Source: Linyphia triangularis
Taxonomy: Eukaryota; Arthropoda; Arachnida; Araneae; Linyphiidae
Direction: 5' to 3'
Length of the DNA stretch: 64,000 nt
Assembly (NCBI GenBank): GCA_963978545.1
Contig: OZ021730.1
Location: 4,256,201-4,320,200, forward strand
Below the pieces are notes generated by a model that was given only the letters and a program-made list of their open reading frames with translations, ran no database searches and had not been told where the DNA came from. The position numbers were made by a program, and so were the translations under genes. Within the stretch, counting starts at the first letter, position 1. Each line of letters begins with the position of its first letter. Shown here piece by piece: positions 1 through 11,767 of the stretch.

Positions 1-5
1 AAATA

Positions 6-1162
6 GTTGAGAGCACATGACGTCATTGCAGGGTTTCTACATTGGCTAGCTTATCTCTCTTTTTGGTTTCACTTGGCGATTACATTTTATGGTTTCCCAG
101 AAATCTTTTATCCAAAAAAAGAACAAATCTGCCTAGCTCATTAAACTTTCACTTAAAAAATTTACACACCCAACCAAATTTTTGTTAATTTATATTTTTA
201 ACTAAAATAATTTAATACTTTTTCAAACAATATTAATATTATATTGAACCACTACAGCAAAAGTTCCATCCTGTAATGCAATACGAATCCTAATATTAGA
301 TTTGGGGTTTTTACAGCATATTCCAATATTGGTGAACTTTTAGAAAGTTTTCGTAATAAATATGAACATCAAGAATTAACAAAATTACTAATTACAAAAT
401 TAATGAAACACATTCTAGAAGAAAATGATTTTGATAAAGTTTCCATGCATTCTTCGAAGCAGTACATTAGGAAACTAAAAAATATCTAGTTATTGAGTGC
501 AAGAATTTAAAAATGACTTGCAACTACAAAAACCAATATCATTTAGCATGTACTAGTTTAGAAGAATTTACTAACAGTTGACAATGATCATTTAGCTTTA
601 TTAATTCATAAAATAAAAATACCGCAATGGTAATTGAGATTGGCGTCAAATTTCAAAAAATCATAATAAACACATAATAATTGCGCGCATTTATGTAACT
701 AACAAATGATAAACATTCTTTCAAGCGATGTCAAAGTAATAAAAAAAGAAAAGTACATGAAAAAAACAACTATATTTAACATATAAACTAACCTGCTGAA
801 TGAGACGAAAAAATAAAAACAAACGATTAAGAACACTAACCATCAAGTTTCATCACAACCATCAACACTGCAAAAAATGTCCTGTTAAAATTCTCTTACG
901 AAAATTCTATAATCTTCAGAACATTACAGAAATTATTGTGCACAAAAGCGAACAATTTGAACAAACTTGAATAAATAATATATTACTTTGCAAAGTAGAA
1001 TCCTCCATTTTTGTTCTGTTATTTAAATCTCCCACGGAATTCGACGAAATAAATCTGATGTTCTTATTTGTTTGTTTGAAAAGCACGATCGCCAAAGTAA
1101 GAACAAAGCTCTGCGCATGTCTGGAAATCGGAGCAATTTGGCGAAAGTTTTGTGCTCTCAAC
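6..1162. mobile_element. Possible TA-flanked DNA transposon, non-autonomous
   Basis: A 12-bp terminal inverted repeat (GTTGAGAGCACA on the left, TGTGCTCTCAAC on the right) bounds about 1.15 kb, with TA on both outer sides, as for Tc1/mariner-type insertions. The inside is AT-rich and holds no recognisable transposase. The short inverted repeat and the position at the window edge leave some doubt; a chance match is possible. Confidence 0.4.
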
Positions 1163-1164
1163 TA

Positions 1165-1611
1165 TGAAAATCCGCGAGATGGCAGCACTTACGTATCGGC
1201 GAAGCTTGCCTTCTTATAGTTTTAAGTTCTTTGTATAATGTAATTGCAATCTTTCAATCATACTCTCTATATGTTTTAGTTGGCCTTCAAATTGTTTTAT
1301 TGTATAGCTTCAAAATTGCCAAAAACTGTGCATTCATTGAATTTCTATTTATGTGTATTAAAAAAAATTTAGATTAGTGCAACTTTTCCCCCAAAACAAA
1401 TAATTTTGGGTTAAAGTGACTTAAAATCTGGTCCCTTTAATCCAATATTTAGTGACTTTTCAAAATGTTAAATTGAATGGATACCAGTTACAAGTTTGTA
1501 AAAACGGATTCCAAGTTTCAATAGACCAATATTGGCACAGGGTTACCATACTTGTCTCAAAACCAGCAAACAAGAAATGGGGGGCGTATAATTCATTCTT
1601 ACCCAAAATTG
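1165..1611. other. No gene seen
   Basis: AT-rich sequence between the possible TA element and the first SINE. A 61-codon open frame overlaps the SINE and shows no coding character. Confidence 0.5.
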
Positions 1612-1623
1612 AATATCCCAATT

Positions 1624-1800
1624 ATCAAACGGTATAGTGGTTAGCGTGCTAGTCTCTAGACCGCGAGGTTGCGGGTTCGAGTCCCGTGTAAGGCATGGGT
1701 GTTTGTAAAATGTATATTGGCTTGTTTAATGACGAATGTTTCGGCGCATTATAGCCCTCGTGTTGCTGACGGCGCCAGATAATCTGAAGACAACCAACCA
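1624..1800 (+). mobile_element. tRNA-derived SINE, copy 1
   Basis: The head resembles a tRNA of the Asp/Glu type. It has a box A-like TATAGTGGTTAGCGTGCTAG and a box B GGTTCGAGTCCC, which would form an internal RNA polymerase III promoter. A conserved non-tRNA body follows (GACGGCGCCAGATAATCTG) and a CAACCAACCA tail. It is flanked by a 12-bp duplication AATATCCCAATT (1612-1623 and 1801-1812), the mark of LINE-machinery retroposition. Five more copies occur in the window. Confidence 0.9.
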
Positions 1801-1812
1801 AATATCCCAATT

Positions 1813-3207
1813 TACATAAATGTAAAATAAAAAACTATAAGAAGCGGTTTTTATTAAAGCTCACGTTATCTAGGGTTTGGTATGGTTTAAACTAATTGGG
1901 GGTTTTCTCAACAACAACAAAAAAATGGTTTTTGTAAAGGATAATTTAAAATTACATTTTTATTTAGGTGTTTACAATTAGACTTTTCAAATTATTTGAT
2001 GTTGTAAATAACTTCTATTTTTAACCGAAAGTTTTCCATTCCAAAGTTATCTTTTTAAAAAAGAATTTATTGAAAATGTAACAGTTATAGAATGATAGTA
2101 AATGGTATAAAAAAGTTTGATGCAGATGTATCGAAGGAATTTTGAGTAATTCTTAATGTAAAAGCACTACAGCGAATGCTGAGAGAATTTTTTTTTTTGG
2201 TGTTGTAACAGACTGAGTTTGGAAAAAGTCGCAAAACTTATTTTTTTTTTTGGTTCACTACATTAATTCCTAAATTGATTTTTAAATGGGAATAAAGAAA
2301 TAATAATTTTTTCTATTATTTTTTTTTTAAGAAAATAATTCACTAACTGAAATATCTACATTCTTGGTATAACATAACTGAGTGATATTTTTCTTAATGA
2401 AACATTACACGAATACTATCGATAGAGTAAATTATAATCTATTTTAAAATAAATCTTACAATTAAAGACTGTTGAACAGTGGGTTTTTATATTAATCCAA
2501 TAAATATATTAATGTTTTATAGTTATTAAATTACTATACTAATACTACTAATATAATTAATATACTAATAATTAAATTGTAGGCTGCATTTTAAATTTGT
2601 TTCTAAAATAGAGGTTTTGTGTTTTAGCAACTTATTTCTTTAAACCTTAAAAATATCATTTTGAACAATTTATCACCATTACTGATGATTCTAAGAGCAA
2701 TATTCCATGTATAATATAGTAAAAAAATTTCATTACATTATATATTCGATTTAAAAAATAGTATCTATAAATGAAATATTACAATTTGATACGATTTGAA
2801 TGTTTACATAAGTAGCAACAATTGTTTATTTACTTTAATTTATTTTCAGAAAGCATATTAAATGTTATTTAAACTTTAATTATTCTAGTTAATGTCAAAT
2901 TTTATTTATAAATATGCATACATGTAAGTAGAATAGGATTTTAAAAAAAAACACGGTTTTAACAAAAAAAACCTGGTTTAAATAATAAAAAAAAAAGTTT
3001 GAAAAAAATAACCTGTTTTTTTTTTCCAACCCTGATCCAAATGTCATACTTCCAGCTAGGATATCGATTAAATTGAAGCATCTATAGGTCTTACCGCAAA
3101 GTAGTAACATGCAATGGCCAACAGCTCAAATTTAAACACAGTGTTTTATCATGTAGTTATGAATTAAGGGGTTAGAAGTTTAACCGCTCAACTATGTCCT
3201 ACAACAT
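1813..3207. other. AT-rich stretch, no gene seen
   Basis: Very AT-rich sequence with homopolymer runs near 2190, 2235, 2320 and 2945-3030. A 71-codon minus-strand frame here is dominated by Phe and Lys codons from those runs and is not a credible gene. Confidence 0.5.
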
Positions 3208-3800
3208 TGCATGCTTGAATATTGTCCCGTTGGAACCGAAATACATTTAGGCAACTTTACATTGGATTCTATTGCATATTATCCCGTCTTACCAGGATTA
3301 CATTCAGACAACTTTACATTGGATTCGTTGTATATTATCCTGTCGAACCTAGAATGCATTAAGGCAGCTTTACTTTCATGTTATCCCGTCAGACCTAGAA
3401 TACAATTAGGCAACTTTACGTTGGATTAAATTGCATATTATCCCAGGAATACATTTATATTGCATATTATTCTGTCAAACTTGGAATGCGTTAGGCCGCT
3501 TTATATTAGATGTTATATTGCATATTATCCCATCTGACCCGGAATACATTTAGACAACTTAAGATTGGATTCTATTGCATATTATCCTGTTGGACACAGA
3601 TTACAATTAGACAACTTTAGATTGGATTCCATTGCATACTATCCCATCGCACTCAGAATACATTCAGACAACTTTACATTGGATTCTTTTGCATATTATC
3701 TGGAATACATTTAGGCAACTTTACATTGGATTGGATTGTATATTATTCCATCTGACCCAGAATGCATTTAGGCAACTTTACATTGGATTATATTGCACAT
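3208..3800. repeat. Degenerate minisatellite, unit about 57 bp, about ten units
   Basis: The phrases TTGCATATTATCCCGTC, ACATTTAGGCAACTTTACAT and TGGATTCTATTG recur in order about every 57 bp. Units differ by many substitutions and a few deletions (for example near 3445-3465 and 3700), so the array is old. A 72-codon open frame inside it is a product of the repeat. Confidence 0.85.
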
Positions 3801-3926
3801 TTGTATAACGTATAGTTTTATTTGGAAATGTTGACCTCAGACACCCTTTCTAAAACCTCACTAGAGAATATATATAAAAAAAGAAAGAATATGGGAGCCA
3901 AAAATATAATTTTATTTTTATCATAG

Positions 3927-4052
3927 GTACTGAAAGAGAAACCAAAGCCGAATGTCGCCATTTTCGCTTTCCCATTTTTGAAGAAGCAGGGTTAACAGTT
4001 AGTCTTTTTTCACTAGATAATCCATTAGTCCTTAGTGTAGCTATTGCTTCAG
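3927..4052 (+). CDS. Candidate internal exon, unidentified
   Basis: A pyrimidine-rich tract ends in ATCATAG at 3926, and GTAATG follows at 4053, so acceptor and donor both fit. The 126 bp between them are open in one frame (reading ...AECRHFRFPIFEEAG..., then ...TVSLFSLDNPLVLSVAIAS) and less AT-rich than the surroundings. The length is a multiple of three, with a two-nucleotide and a one-nucleotide codon remainder at its ends. The residues do not match the NTF2 N-terminus. It may belong to another gene, or be a fossil. I do not recognise the family. Confidence 0.35.
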
Positions 4053-5536
4053 GTAATGTAAATCAACCTATCAATGCAAACATGTCGAAGTAGTCTTTTA
4101 GTGACAATCCAACTTGTTTGAAATATATTGACATCTTTTCTTATTTAGGATTCCTAATTCCTATTCTTATTTAGGATTGAAACTTGAAAAATTTTGGAGG
4201 AAATTTGGTCTTTGAATTTTTAGACGACTCTCGATAATCTCCGCCTCCGTTTTCTCCTCTACGCACATAAAAAAAAATTATCGATTCCTTCAAGGATATC
4301 AATTCTATGGTGTATCCATTGATATAGATAAACAACTGGATAGACTGCTTAACGCTGGAGAAACGAGCCATTGTCACCGCAGAAGCTAGATGCTTGGATG
4401 GAGGAATTTGTATTGCCGATGTAGATTTTCTTCGATCTTTATGGTATTTTCGCATTACTTTTGATATTTGGCAAGCAAACAAAAAATAAGAATAAAACTT
4501 ATTTGAAGAAAATAAATTAACCAATAAATAAAACAGATCATAATATTTCTAAGTATAGGATTTGTATATTTGGAACAAACATTTGAGATTAGTTACTGTT
4601 GATATCTTTAAACGTGTTTTATCTTTATTGATTTGAATTTAAATCTTTAAATTTTAAGTTACATAAATTAAATGTTTTAAAAATAAATTATTATCTACAA
4701 GTTATGAGAATACAGTAAACAAATGAAAATGGATTTTAAAAGTATATTTATTTTAGAAGTAGAAATTAAAGATAATTGAAGAAATACAGTAAACCAGTTG
4801 AAAATAAGTAGTAATAAGATTGCAAAATACAAATTCATTTATACTATAACTAATGTAATACAAAAAAAGCAATTTAAGTTTCAAAGGCAAACTATATCAT
4901 ATTAACTTTTCATACTCAAAATCATTATGTAACTTATAAATTTAAAGATACAGGTTTTGAAACTTATTATTAAATGAGTGAACAAGTAGAGTTTTAATTT
5001 CGCTTTCTTTTCTCATTTCTTTACCAAATGCCCTTGAAAACGAAAAAAAACAAGGATTAAATAAATATAAATCAAGCGTTTTATTCAAAATCATAATACT
5101 ATTTTATCTGAATTTAAAATATATTATTTATTATATGAATTGCCATGTAAGAGATCAATCATTAACCACGAACGATCAATGTTAAAGGGTCATTTTAGAT
5201 ATTTAAAAAAAAAAAAAATAATAAAAAAATACATTAACATTTGAATGACTATTTTTTATTTGTCGGTGAAAACTATTGTTTATATTTTTCTGATTGCAAT
5301 TATATGCAACACAGTAATTAACCATGATTGAGGAAATCTTCCCACCACTGGCAGGAAAGCAAATATTTTTGTCGGCGCGTTTTTCGCCTTGCATTGCCAT
5401 CAAAGCAGTCTACTCAGTTGTTTATCTATATCGATGGGTGTATCACAATATTTGCCCATAGGATGATTAGATTAGATTGTAAAAGACAGTGGCAACTTAG
5501 GCCTGTTGGCCCATTTTACCTCTTACTAAAATCATA
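4053..5536. other. No gene seen; old dispersed repeat traces
   Basis: AT-rich. Traces of an old repeat are visible: the phrase AACTGGATAGACTGCTT (4334-4350) recurs inverted near 5402-5425 and again near 29104-29120 and 29518-29535. Short open frames across these places are not credible genes. Confidence 0.4.
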
Positions 5537-5836
5537 CTAAGAAGAAAACTGCCTATAGCATGCTAAACAAGGCAGTGGCCTTACAAAAGGCCAGTCTGAA
5601 AGGGGGACATTGCAAAAGTCATCAGACTTGATGTCGATAACACCAAAGGTTTTAAGCCTAATGCCCATGAATGATTGGCATTTGCCAAAAACATGCTCTA
5701 CCTTTTCAGCTGAGTTTCCACAACTTTTGCATAGGTAGTCCTCAACAACTTTGATTGCATTGATGATTGTACAGGACTTCCTGTCCAGTTCCAGAAAGTG
5801 TTTGGATTTTCTCATACCCCCTGACACTTTTTCCAT
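5537..5836 (-). pseudogene. LINE ORF2 C-terminal fragment
   Basis: A 99-codon open frame contains CKSCGNSAEKVEHVFGKC, a Cys-x2-Cys...His...Cys knuckle. That knuckle, followed by RLKTFG, is typical of the end of LINE polyproteins downstream of the RNase H domain (compare the CPKCQK...H...C knuckle of the LINE at 21.2 kb). Neither RT nor endonuclease is present, so this is a 5'-truncated relic. The specific clade is undetermined. Confidence 0.6.
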
Positions 5837-6800
5837 TCTAGATCAATTTCCTTATTTAGACTTAATCTAATTGATCATCTGATTTCTGATCTTGGTACTG
5901 GGACAAATGGTGGTGGTCCTAAAGGCTTGTTGGAGGATCCAAGCTTGGCCAATATATATCAGCTTGTTCATTATCAAAAATCTAGACCTGAAAATTTAAA
6001 TTTTCAGATAGTAGCAAGTGGCCATTAGATACTTTTACTTTAATATCCACTTCATTGCAGACTTTTTATTTGACCAGTGGCTCATCCAGGAGGATGGGAT
6101 AATCCCCCCCGCCCCTTCAGGGTAGAAAAATGGGCATTAAAGAAAGCAAATATTCGAATTTCATACTGCCAGAGGCCTCCTCAAACCCTTTCAGAAAGGG
6201 TTGATCGATACGAAGAAAAGCTCCAAAATCTACTCGCCCTTTGCTGAGGGGGCACTCCGAACATCGCTTCAAGCACCCACATCCATTTTGCAGACGATAG
6301 TATGGAGTATCTGAGTTGTCTAAGCAGCCACATGAATGGAACATCGTTGTTAATAATTTAAAAACTTTATGGAAAAACACTAAATTTGGTAAAAAAAAGA
6401 AAGTTGGCTGGTTGATTTGTTTATTTGCCTCATCACACCATTTAATCGACCTATGGCCAGTGGCGAGTAGATATTTTGAGGTCTCCAAGAACACAGAACA
6501 TAAGATTGATTAATCTAGGAGTATTAAATTATATGAAAATTATTTGTTGTTTAAATACTAACCTCTGGAATGGAGAGACCATTAGCTGTTTTTACATATA
6601 CCTATTATGATTTTTTTTTATTTCTAGTTTCAAATACATTACTTATCTTCAATCATTAAAAAAATCCCTTGAATCCCTTTGCTTCTCAGGCCTTCATATA
6701 TGATCTGACTCCATTTTGAATTTACATAATTGATGATAAAGGTGCAACATTTATAACAAAAATGGAAGAAACAACATATACATGTTCTCTCTCTCTGATA
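5837..6800. other. No gene seen
   Basis: Mixed-composition sequence with a C run near 6106-6114. A 125-codon minus-strand frame (6117-6494) and a shorter plus-strand frame overlap each other; neither shows a recognisable domain or splice structure. Confidence 0.4.
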
Positions 6801-7346
6801 ATGGACAATTCCCGTATTTTTTATTCAATTCTAAATGTTTTGAAAAGGCCATAAACAGAAAAATTTCTGCTCAATGCGCTATTTCTTTTTTTTAATTTGC
6901 AATCAAAATTTTACTGTTAGACGTTAGCGTGAAAACTATTCATTCGGCTCAAATTGAAAGTGACGTAAGGACTTCCCAAACATCTTGGCTGAAAATGCGG
7001 CAGCGGAAACCAGTTTTGCAAGTTTCTTGCAAATTGTGCGAAGCGTACGTGATATAACATTGGTTTACCAGTACCAACTATTTGGCAGAAACTTTACGAT
7101 AACCATAGAAACAGTAGGAACCCTTGACGTCATAGATTTTTTTGTGTGTTTTGATCAGACTGGTTTTGGTTGGGTTTTGAGGCATTTTCTTTTCTTAGTA
7201 TTTAAATAACTAAGTTTTTTAAAGAACTTTTGTTTAAATACTTGGAATCAGAAAGAACTTTTGTTTAAATATTTGGAATCGGAAAGAATGTCTTTATAAA
7301 TATAAACTAATTTCACTCGTTTTTGAAAAATGCGGGAATTGTCCAT
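6801..7346. mobile_element. MITE with ACAATTCCCG termini, copy 1
   Basis: The ends are inverted: ATGGACAATTCCCGTATTTT at the left and the complement AAAAATGCGGGAATTGTCCAT at the right (last 20 bases clearly paired). A second copy at about 32848-33354 is collinear throughout, sharing AATTCTAAATGTTT, GGCCATAAACA, TTTGGCAGAAAC and TATTTAAATAACTAA. No transposase is encoded; the internal 74-codon frame is not conserved in the other copy. Confidence 0.75.
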
Positions 7347-7779
7347 TGTGGCAGTCTGATTGGAGCTATGCAGTTCTTCATATAGGGCATGAAAGCAATA
7401 TGTAGGCCTCTTGTGCTATGCATGTAATCGTCATGTTGCAGAGTAAGATGCGAGGAGGTCCTGCAGTTCGCTCACATGCCTTCCATCGGAAATCTATAGC
7501 TCTTTTCCTAGCTTGCATCAACCAGCACTTCATGGGTTTTTTTTCTGAGTATTTCTTATGTGTTTACTGTGCTATTTTATTGACTTGATTTATATTGCTA
7601 TTCTGATTATTGTTATTTCATTAATTTATATTGTTCCGTTATTATAATATTAAATATTTACAGCAGGGATTAAGCTGTGGGTGCTTTTTTAGCAAAATGC
7701 TTAAAAACTTTCTTAAATGCTAAAATCCAAAGGTATGGACTGAAACATTTTGACACAAAATGTACAAAATTGTCATTTT
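7347..7779. other. No gene seen
   Basis: A less AT-rich patch at 7430-7540 has a short open stretch, but there is no family resemblance and no clear donor site. Nothing else stands out. Confidence 0.4.
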
Positions 7780-8170
7780 TAAATCCTTTATTATTATATT
7801 AACTTTGATTTTGTGTGAATGTATGTTTGTTGATGGGTGTGGAATCTGCAGAGTTTTAATTAACACCTTTGCCGTCATCCAATCGGGCTGAAACTTGCCA
7901 GATAGGATCGATGTTATTTCCGGCTGTTACTTTCACTAAAAGGACACTTTTATTGAATACTATTAAACCAACTAAACTTGTCATCTAATCCCACTAATAT
8001 AGCCATTAACCGATCGTTCTTGAAATTCTTTCCTGATGCCAATTTTTTTTTTAAATAAATGATAAAATTACTTTAATCAGAATAAATCAATGATGTTTGG
8101 ATGCGAGAGCATAAATTCACATTCATTTTTAAGAAATAAATTTTGAAACATAGCTTGCCTGTACATTTTG
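7780..8170 (-). repeat. Dispersed repeat D, inverted copy
   Basis: Read in reverse complement, this matches 24060-24500: the CATCCAAAC..ATTTTATTTATT segment, the phrase around AACTTGCCAGATAGGAT, and the TTGTGTGAATG/GGGTG segment. Part of the same family is present at about 10140-10345. Copies are well diverged. No ORF is shared. Confidence 0.6.
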
Positions 8171-9083
8171 CTGGTAGAAATGTTTTTGATATCAGCCCTG
8201 TGTCACTGAATATAAAAATTTACAATGTATATAAAGCATTCTTTAAAAACTCGGTTTTTATGAGTTAAGGTCATCTCAAGGTTTGTTTTCGACCTAAAAG
8301 AACAAGTAAGCTATGGGGGGGGGGGGAAGTATTTTTCCAGTTGATGTTGGTGTAAAATAGCTTTATATTTAAAGTTAATAATGATTTTATAATACAATTC
8401 GCAAAAAAAAAAAAAAAAAAAAAACTATGTACAATTTGCTAAAAAATATATAATTTGCTAGAAAAAAATTATACCCCAGCTTAATGATTTACAGTTCTAT
8501 TATCTGAAAGGTGTAGTTACTATGACTTGGATTTTTCTTTAACAAACCTTTGCTTAATCTAACTTGCCATACTTATAGTCAGCATTACCAGACTTTGGAT
8601 TGTACATACAAGCAATTTTTCGCAGTGCATTTTGGACATAGCATATTTAATAATATTTTACCTATTGAAATATTACTAGTACTACTTTAAAAATTAAGAT
8701 TTCCTGCACTTTGAAAAAGTGCTAAGAAAGAGACTATGCCAAAATCTAGGTGTAGGAAAAACAAAAGTGTAGTGTTGAAAATACTGCGTCTGGCAACGTT
8801 GCTCTAGGCAGCAACAGAAATTTAAAAACAAAAATAAATAAAAACTGTAGCATATCATCCATTTAACTTGACAGTCTTTTTTAAAAGAAGAAATTTAACG
8901 TAGAATTGAGCTGGTTTTCTTTCTTAGTTGTTTAAGTTTTTTTAAATTAATGTTTACAATTATTGTATAGCAACATTATATAGATTGAAAATACCTTATC
9001 CAAATTAGTTTTAAGTTAGCCTTAGTTTTAAAAGTACTAGTACCCTATATATAGATAAGTACAGAATTTTAGAAATTCATTGT
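8171..9083. other. Low-complexity sequence, no gene seen
   Basis: Contains a G run near 8316-8326 and a poly-A run of about 21 at 8403-8424. No exon-like or transposon-like structure recognised. Confidence 0.5.
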
Positions 9084-9088
9084 TTATA

Positions 9089-9492
9089 CAGGGTTCCCGC
9101 GATCATTGAAAGTCATTAAAAGTGCTTAATATTTTTTAACCTGTTTTCAAGGCCTTGAAAATGCTTAGAGGTGCTTAAAAGTCCTTGAAAATGCTTAGAG
9201 GTCCTTAAAAGTCCTTAATTTTTGTGTATGTTGACCAACTTCAAAATTTACAAAAATGCAACTCAGACTTGCTATCCCCTCGTGTCCGCCACTTATCCTC
9301 ATTATATCGGAATTTTCTGACATATTTGTATTACACATGCGCCAACTTGTAACTGTTTTGGTAGAATATACTTTATAAAAAATTTTTATACAGACATGAT
9401 GCCTGAAAACAATTTTTTTAAGGTCCTTAAAAACATTAATTAGGTCCTTAAAAGTCATTGATTTTCATTCTGTGATTTGAGTGGGAACCCTA
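9089..9492 (+). mobile_element. MITE family A, copy 1
   Basis: Family A has 12-bp inverted ends CAGGGTTCCCAC / GTGGGAACCCTG and subterminal repeats of the kind CTTAAAAGTCCTTGAAAATG. It also has a conserved centre (ACAACTCGGACTTGCTAT, GCCACTTAT, GACATGATGCCTGAAAAC). This copy is flanked by TTATA (9084-9088 and 9493-9497). It ends 32 bp before an NTF2 exon. No ORF. Confidence 0.85.
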
Positions 9493-9524
9493 TTATATAT
9501 ACCTAATTTTAATGTATTTTTCAG

Positions 9525-9596
9525 GAAGATCGTTCTATGATGACATTTGAGGGAGAGCAGTTTTTCGGATGCTCCAAAATTATGCAGAAAATTCAA
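9525..9596 (+). CDS. NUTF2: Nuclear transport factor 2, internal exon
   Basis: NTF2 carries RanGDP through nuclear pores into the nucleus, binding FxFG nucleoporins. This exon follows a TTTTTCAG acceptor and ends at a GTAAGT donor. Its 24 codons contain MTFEGEQFFG, the conserved segment that in animal NTF2 follows the first helices (compare LTWEGQQFQG in the human protein). The frame continues without phase change into the exon at 15314. About 35 N-terminal residues are missing; I could not find their exon(s) in the first 9.5 kb, so they may lie left of the window. The exon sits between MITE family A copy 1 and an old transposon copy. Confidence 0.88.
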
Positions 9597-9846
9597 GTAA
9601 GTATCCATTGTGGTTATTCATCTGTTTTTATTTTACAAGTTTCATTTTAAAATGTGTCTTGAAAAATTCTTTTAAAAATCCACCCTCTCAACCCTTTTTC
9701 TTTAAAAATAGTACCCTCCCTGCCTTTTTCTAAAAAAATGAAAAAATTTCTCCTTTTTCTCAACGGAATGTAATATGCGAATCACCACCATCTAAATTAC
9801 CTGTCACGCGTGTGCATTCATGTTCAAACATGCATTGCATGTAGAA

Positions 9847-10462
9847 GTCAGCAATATATCGATACGACTATATTTTTTTAAATATATCGATAGTAAAAAT
9901 ATCGATAAAAGTCACCGATATATCGATATTTTCAAACATTTTTAGTTTTTTGATGATCATTTAGTAGCTCCATGTATTCTTTCGATTTTCTTTATTTTCT
10001 TTTCAAAAGTTTCAAAACTAAGGTTTGGACTTGGCTGAGAGACAGGTAAAATGGCCCCCTAACAAAAAAGAAAACATGATATACAAGAAAGATAAGATCA
10101 TTTATTAGCAGTCATTAACTTAGCTCCGTTTCTATTGCCAGCGTGTGTCTGGAATTTGCATCTAATTTTAAATATTAAAAACATCTCTATCAGCAAAAAT
10201 GCGATAAACTATTTTTCAAAGTTTTTTCTTTAAAAATAAATGTGAATTTATGCATTGACATCCAAATATATTTTATTTATTATGATTGATAATATAATTT
10301 ATTAAAACAATTTTTATAATTTATTTATTAAAACAATTTTGGCATGAATTCATGAAAAGTAGAAATTTGCCCTGAAAAACTCTGGGGGAAAAAAAATCTT
10401 GTATCGATATTTTTTTCTATGCAACGGTATAGTATCGATATTTATTTTGATCGATATTTCCA
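9847..10462. mobile_element. Nested element rich in TATCGATA octamers
   Basis: ATATCGATA-type motifs cluster at both ends (9858-9930 and 10399-10462) in roughly inverted arrangement around a centre that includes repeat D sequence (10140-10345). This suggests a MITE inserted in the old family B copy. TATCGATA is the DREF binding octamer in Drosophila; whether that means anything here is unknown. Confidence 0.45.
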
Positions 10463-10524
10463 AGTGTTAGCACGAATGGCCATTTCATTGGTATCTTGAT
10501 TAAGTTACCTGCTTTTTACCATGC

Positions 10525-10930
10525 CAGAGTGGAAATGTCAGGGAGCTTTCTGATTCTGGAAAAAATCAGGGACATTTCAGGGAATTTTTAAAAAATTTCA
10601 CAAAAATCAAAATTGGGGAAGTTTCCTTTGTTCTGTAGGCAAGTTTTCCCGCTCACCCATATTTTGGCACCATATGCCCAGAGAATTGTGGTGGTAATCG
10701 CTGGAAGTTTAATGTTACAGAATAATTTTAACTTTTCATTTACACCAAAACTATTTTTAAAAAATTGGCATATTATCTCTTTAGCGTACATGTTCTATTT
10801 GACCAAGGTGTCGACACATATGGAAGTCGGGGAAATTTGAAAAAAAGTTTGCTGTAGAATCAGAGAATTTTTTTAGAAATTTATCATGGAAATCGGGGAA
10901 CTTTTTTTCCTGAATTTTGTGGCCACCCTG
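10525..10930 (+). mobile_element. MITE family C, copy 1
   Basis: Ends CAGAGTGGAAATGTCAGGGA and GTGGCCACCCTG, with internal CAGGGAATTTTT motifs at the left and GGGGAAC near the right. The central part (AGAGAATTGTGGTGGTAAT, TTATCTCTTTAGCGTACATG) recurs inverted at 43327-43747. The 5-bp duplication seen for the copy at 12909 is not visible here. Confidence 0.65.
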
Positions 10931-11767
10931 GTCCATTTTATATTCAAAATTAAATATTGCAGGAAGGTAATTAAAATCTCTGATTATTTATGATTAAAAA
11001 AACTCTTCTATTATAGCCTATAGTTGATGCATGTATGGCAAAAGCTCATCGTTTTGGCATTTTTATCCAATTTGTAAAAGAAAAAAAAATGCAAATTTTA
11101 GGACATTGACGAAGTTCTTAAGTCAGAATATATATGGTTATGTGATGAATCTGATATACTTTCATTGCCAGCAATAATTCCAGTTAAATTTAAAGAAACA
11201 CTATCCCTTGTCTGGCAAAGACAAAGTCTAAAAAGTGAAGGAATTGAAGGTTGATTAATTCAAATTTAAAAAAATTTAGCATGGGAGTAGATTGTGAAAA
11301 ATTTAGAAAGATTCTTGCCTTAGTTTTGCAGTTCTAAATTGCTGTTTTATAGGAATGAATATTTGATTAAAATTTTACTTAGTGTTTTTTTTTTTATTAT
11401 TATTATTATTTATTTTTAATAATTTTCTTTAATCACATTCCAGCAGTAGTAGGATTGAAGCATTTTATATTGGTGCTTCAACATGGTGGAAAATTAAAAC
11501 AATGTAGAAATTATGGCCGAAAACAGGTTACAAAATTTTACAATTTGCCATAAAAATGACCTCGGAAACACGAGTTGCCCGTTTTTGGAAAAGAGCATCC
11601 TGTCCTTTTTTCATTTCTAGAATGAACTCTGGTTGTATTATATCCTAATAGTTTTCCTGTGTACTTTCAACTGCATTTAGTCTTTTCTAATTGATTATTT
11701 AGTTTGTAAACTTAATTATGCATACTTTGCCTATTATGTAATCTGCAACTTTGATATTTTCTTTTAT

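Larger units (their letters stand above)
9640..11660 (+). mobile_element. Transposon family B, old copy with nested insertions
   Basis: Collinear with the better-preserved family B element at 11768-14442. Shared stretches are the CAACGGAATGTAATATGCG..CATTCATG segment, CTTGATTAAG, AAATTAAATATTGCAG and TCTTTAATCACATTCCA. Shared too is AACAATGTAGAAATTATGGC near the right end. The termini are not identifiable. It is interrupted by the TATCGATA-rich element (9847-10462) and a family C element (10525-10930). It lies in NTF2 intron sequence. Confidence 0.6.

Noticed and set aside
1624..1695. tRNA gene at this and five similar places
   Set aside because: The tRNA-like part has no proper acceptor stem or anticodon arm, and each copy continues into the same body and tail inside a target duplication; they are SINE heads.
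3211..3429. 72-codon open frame
   Set aside because: Lies entirely in the 57-bp minisatellite; its peptide only mirrors the DNA repeat.
7430..7540. Missing 5' exon of NTF2
   Set aside because: The sequence is richer in GC and partly open, but none of the expected N-terminal NTF2 residues (tyrosine-rich helix, LFD motif) appear in any frame.
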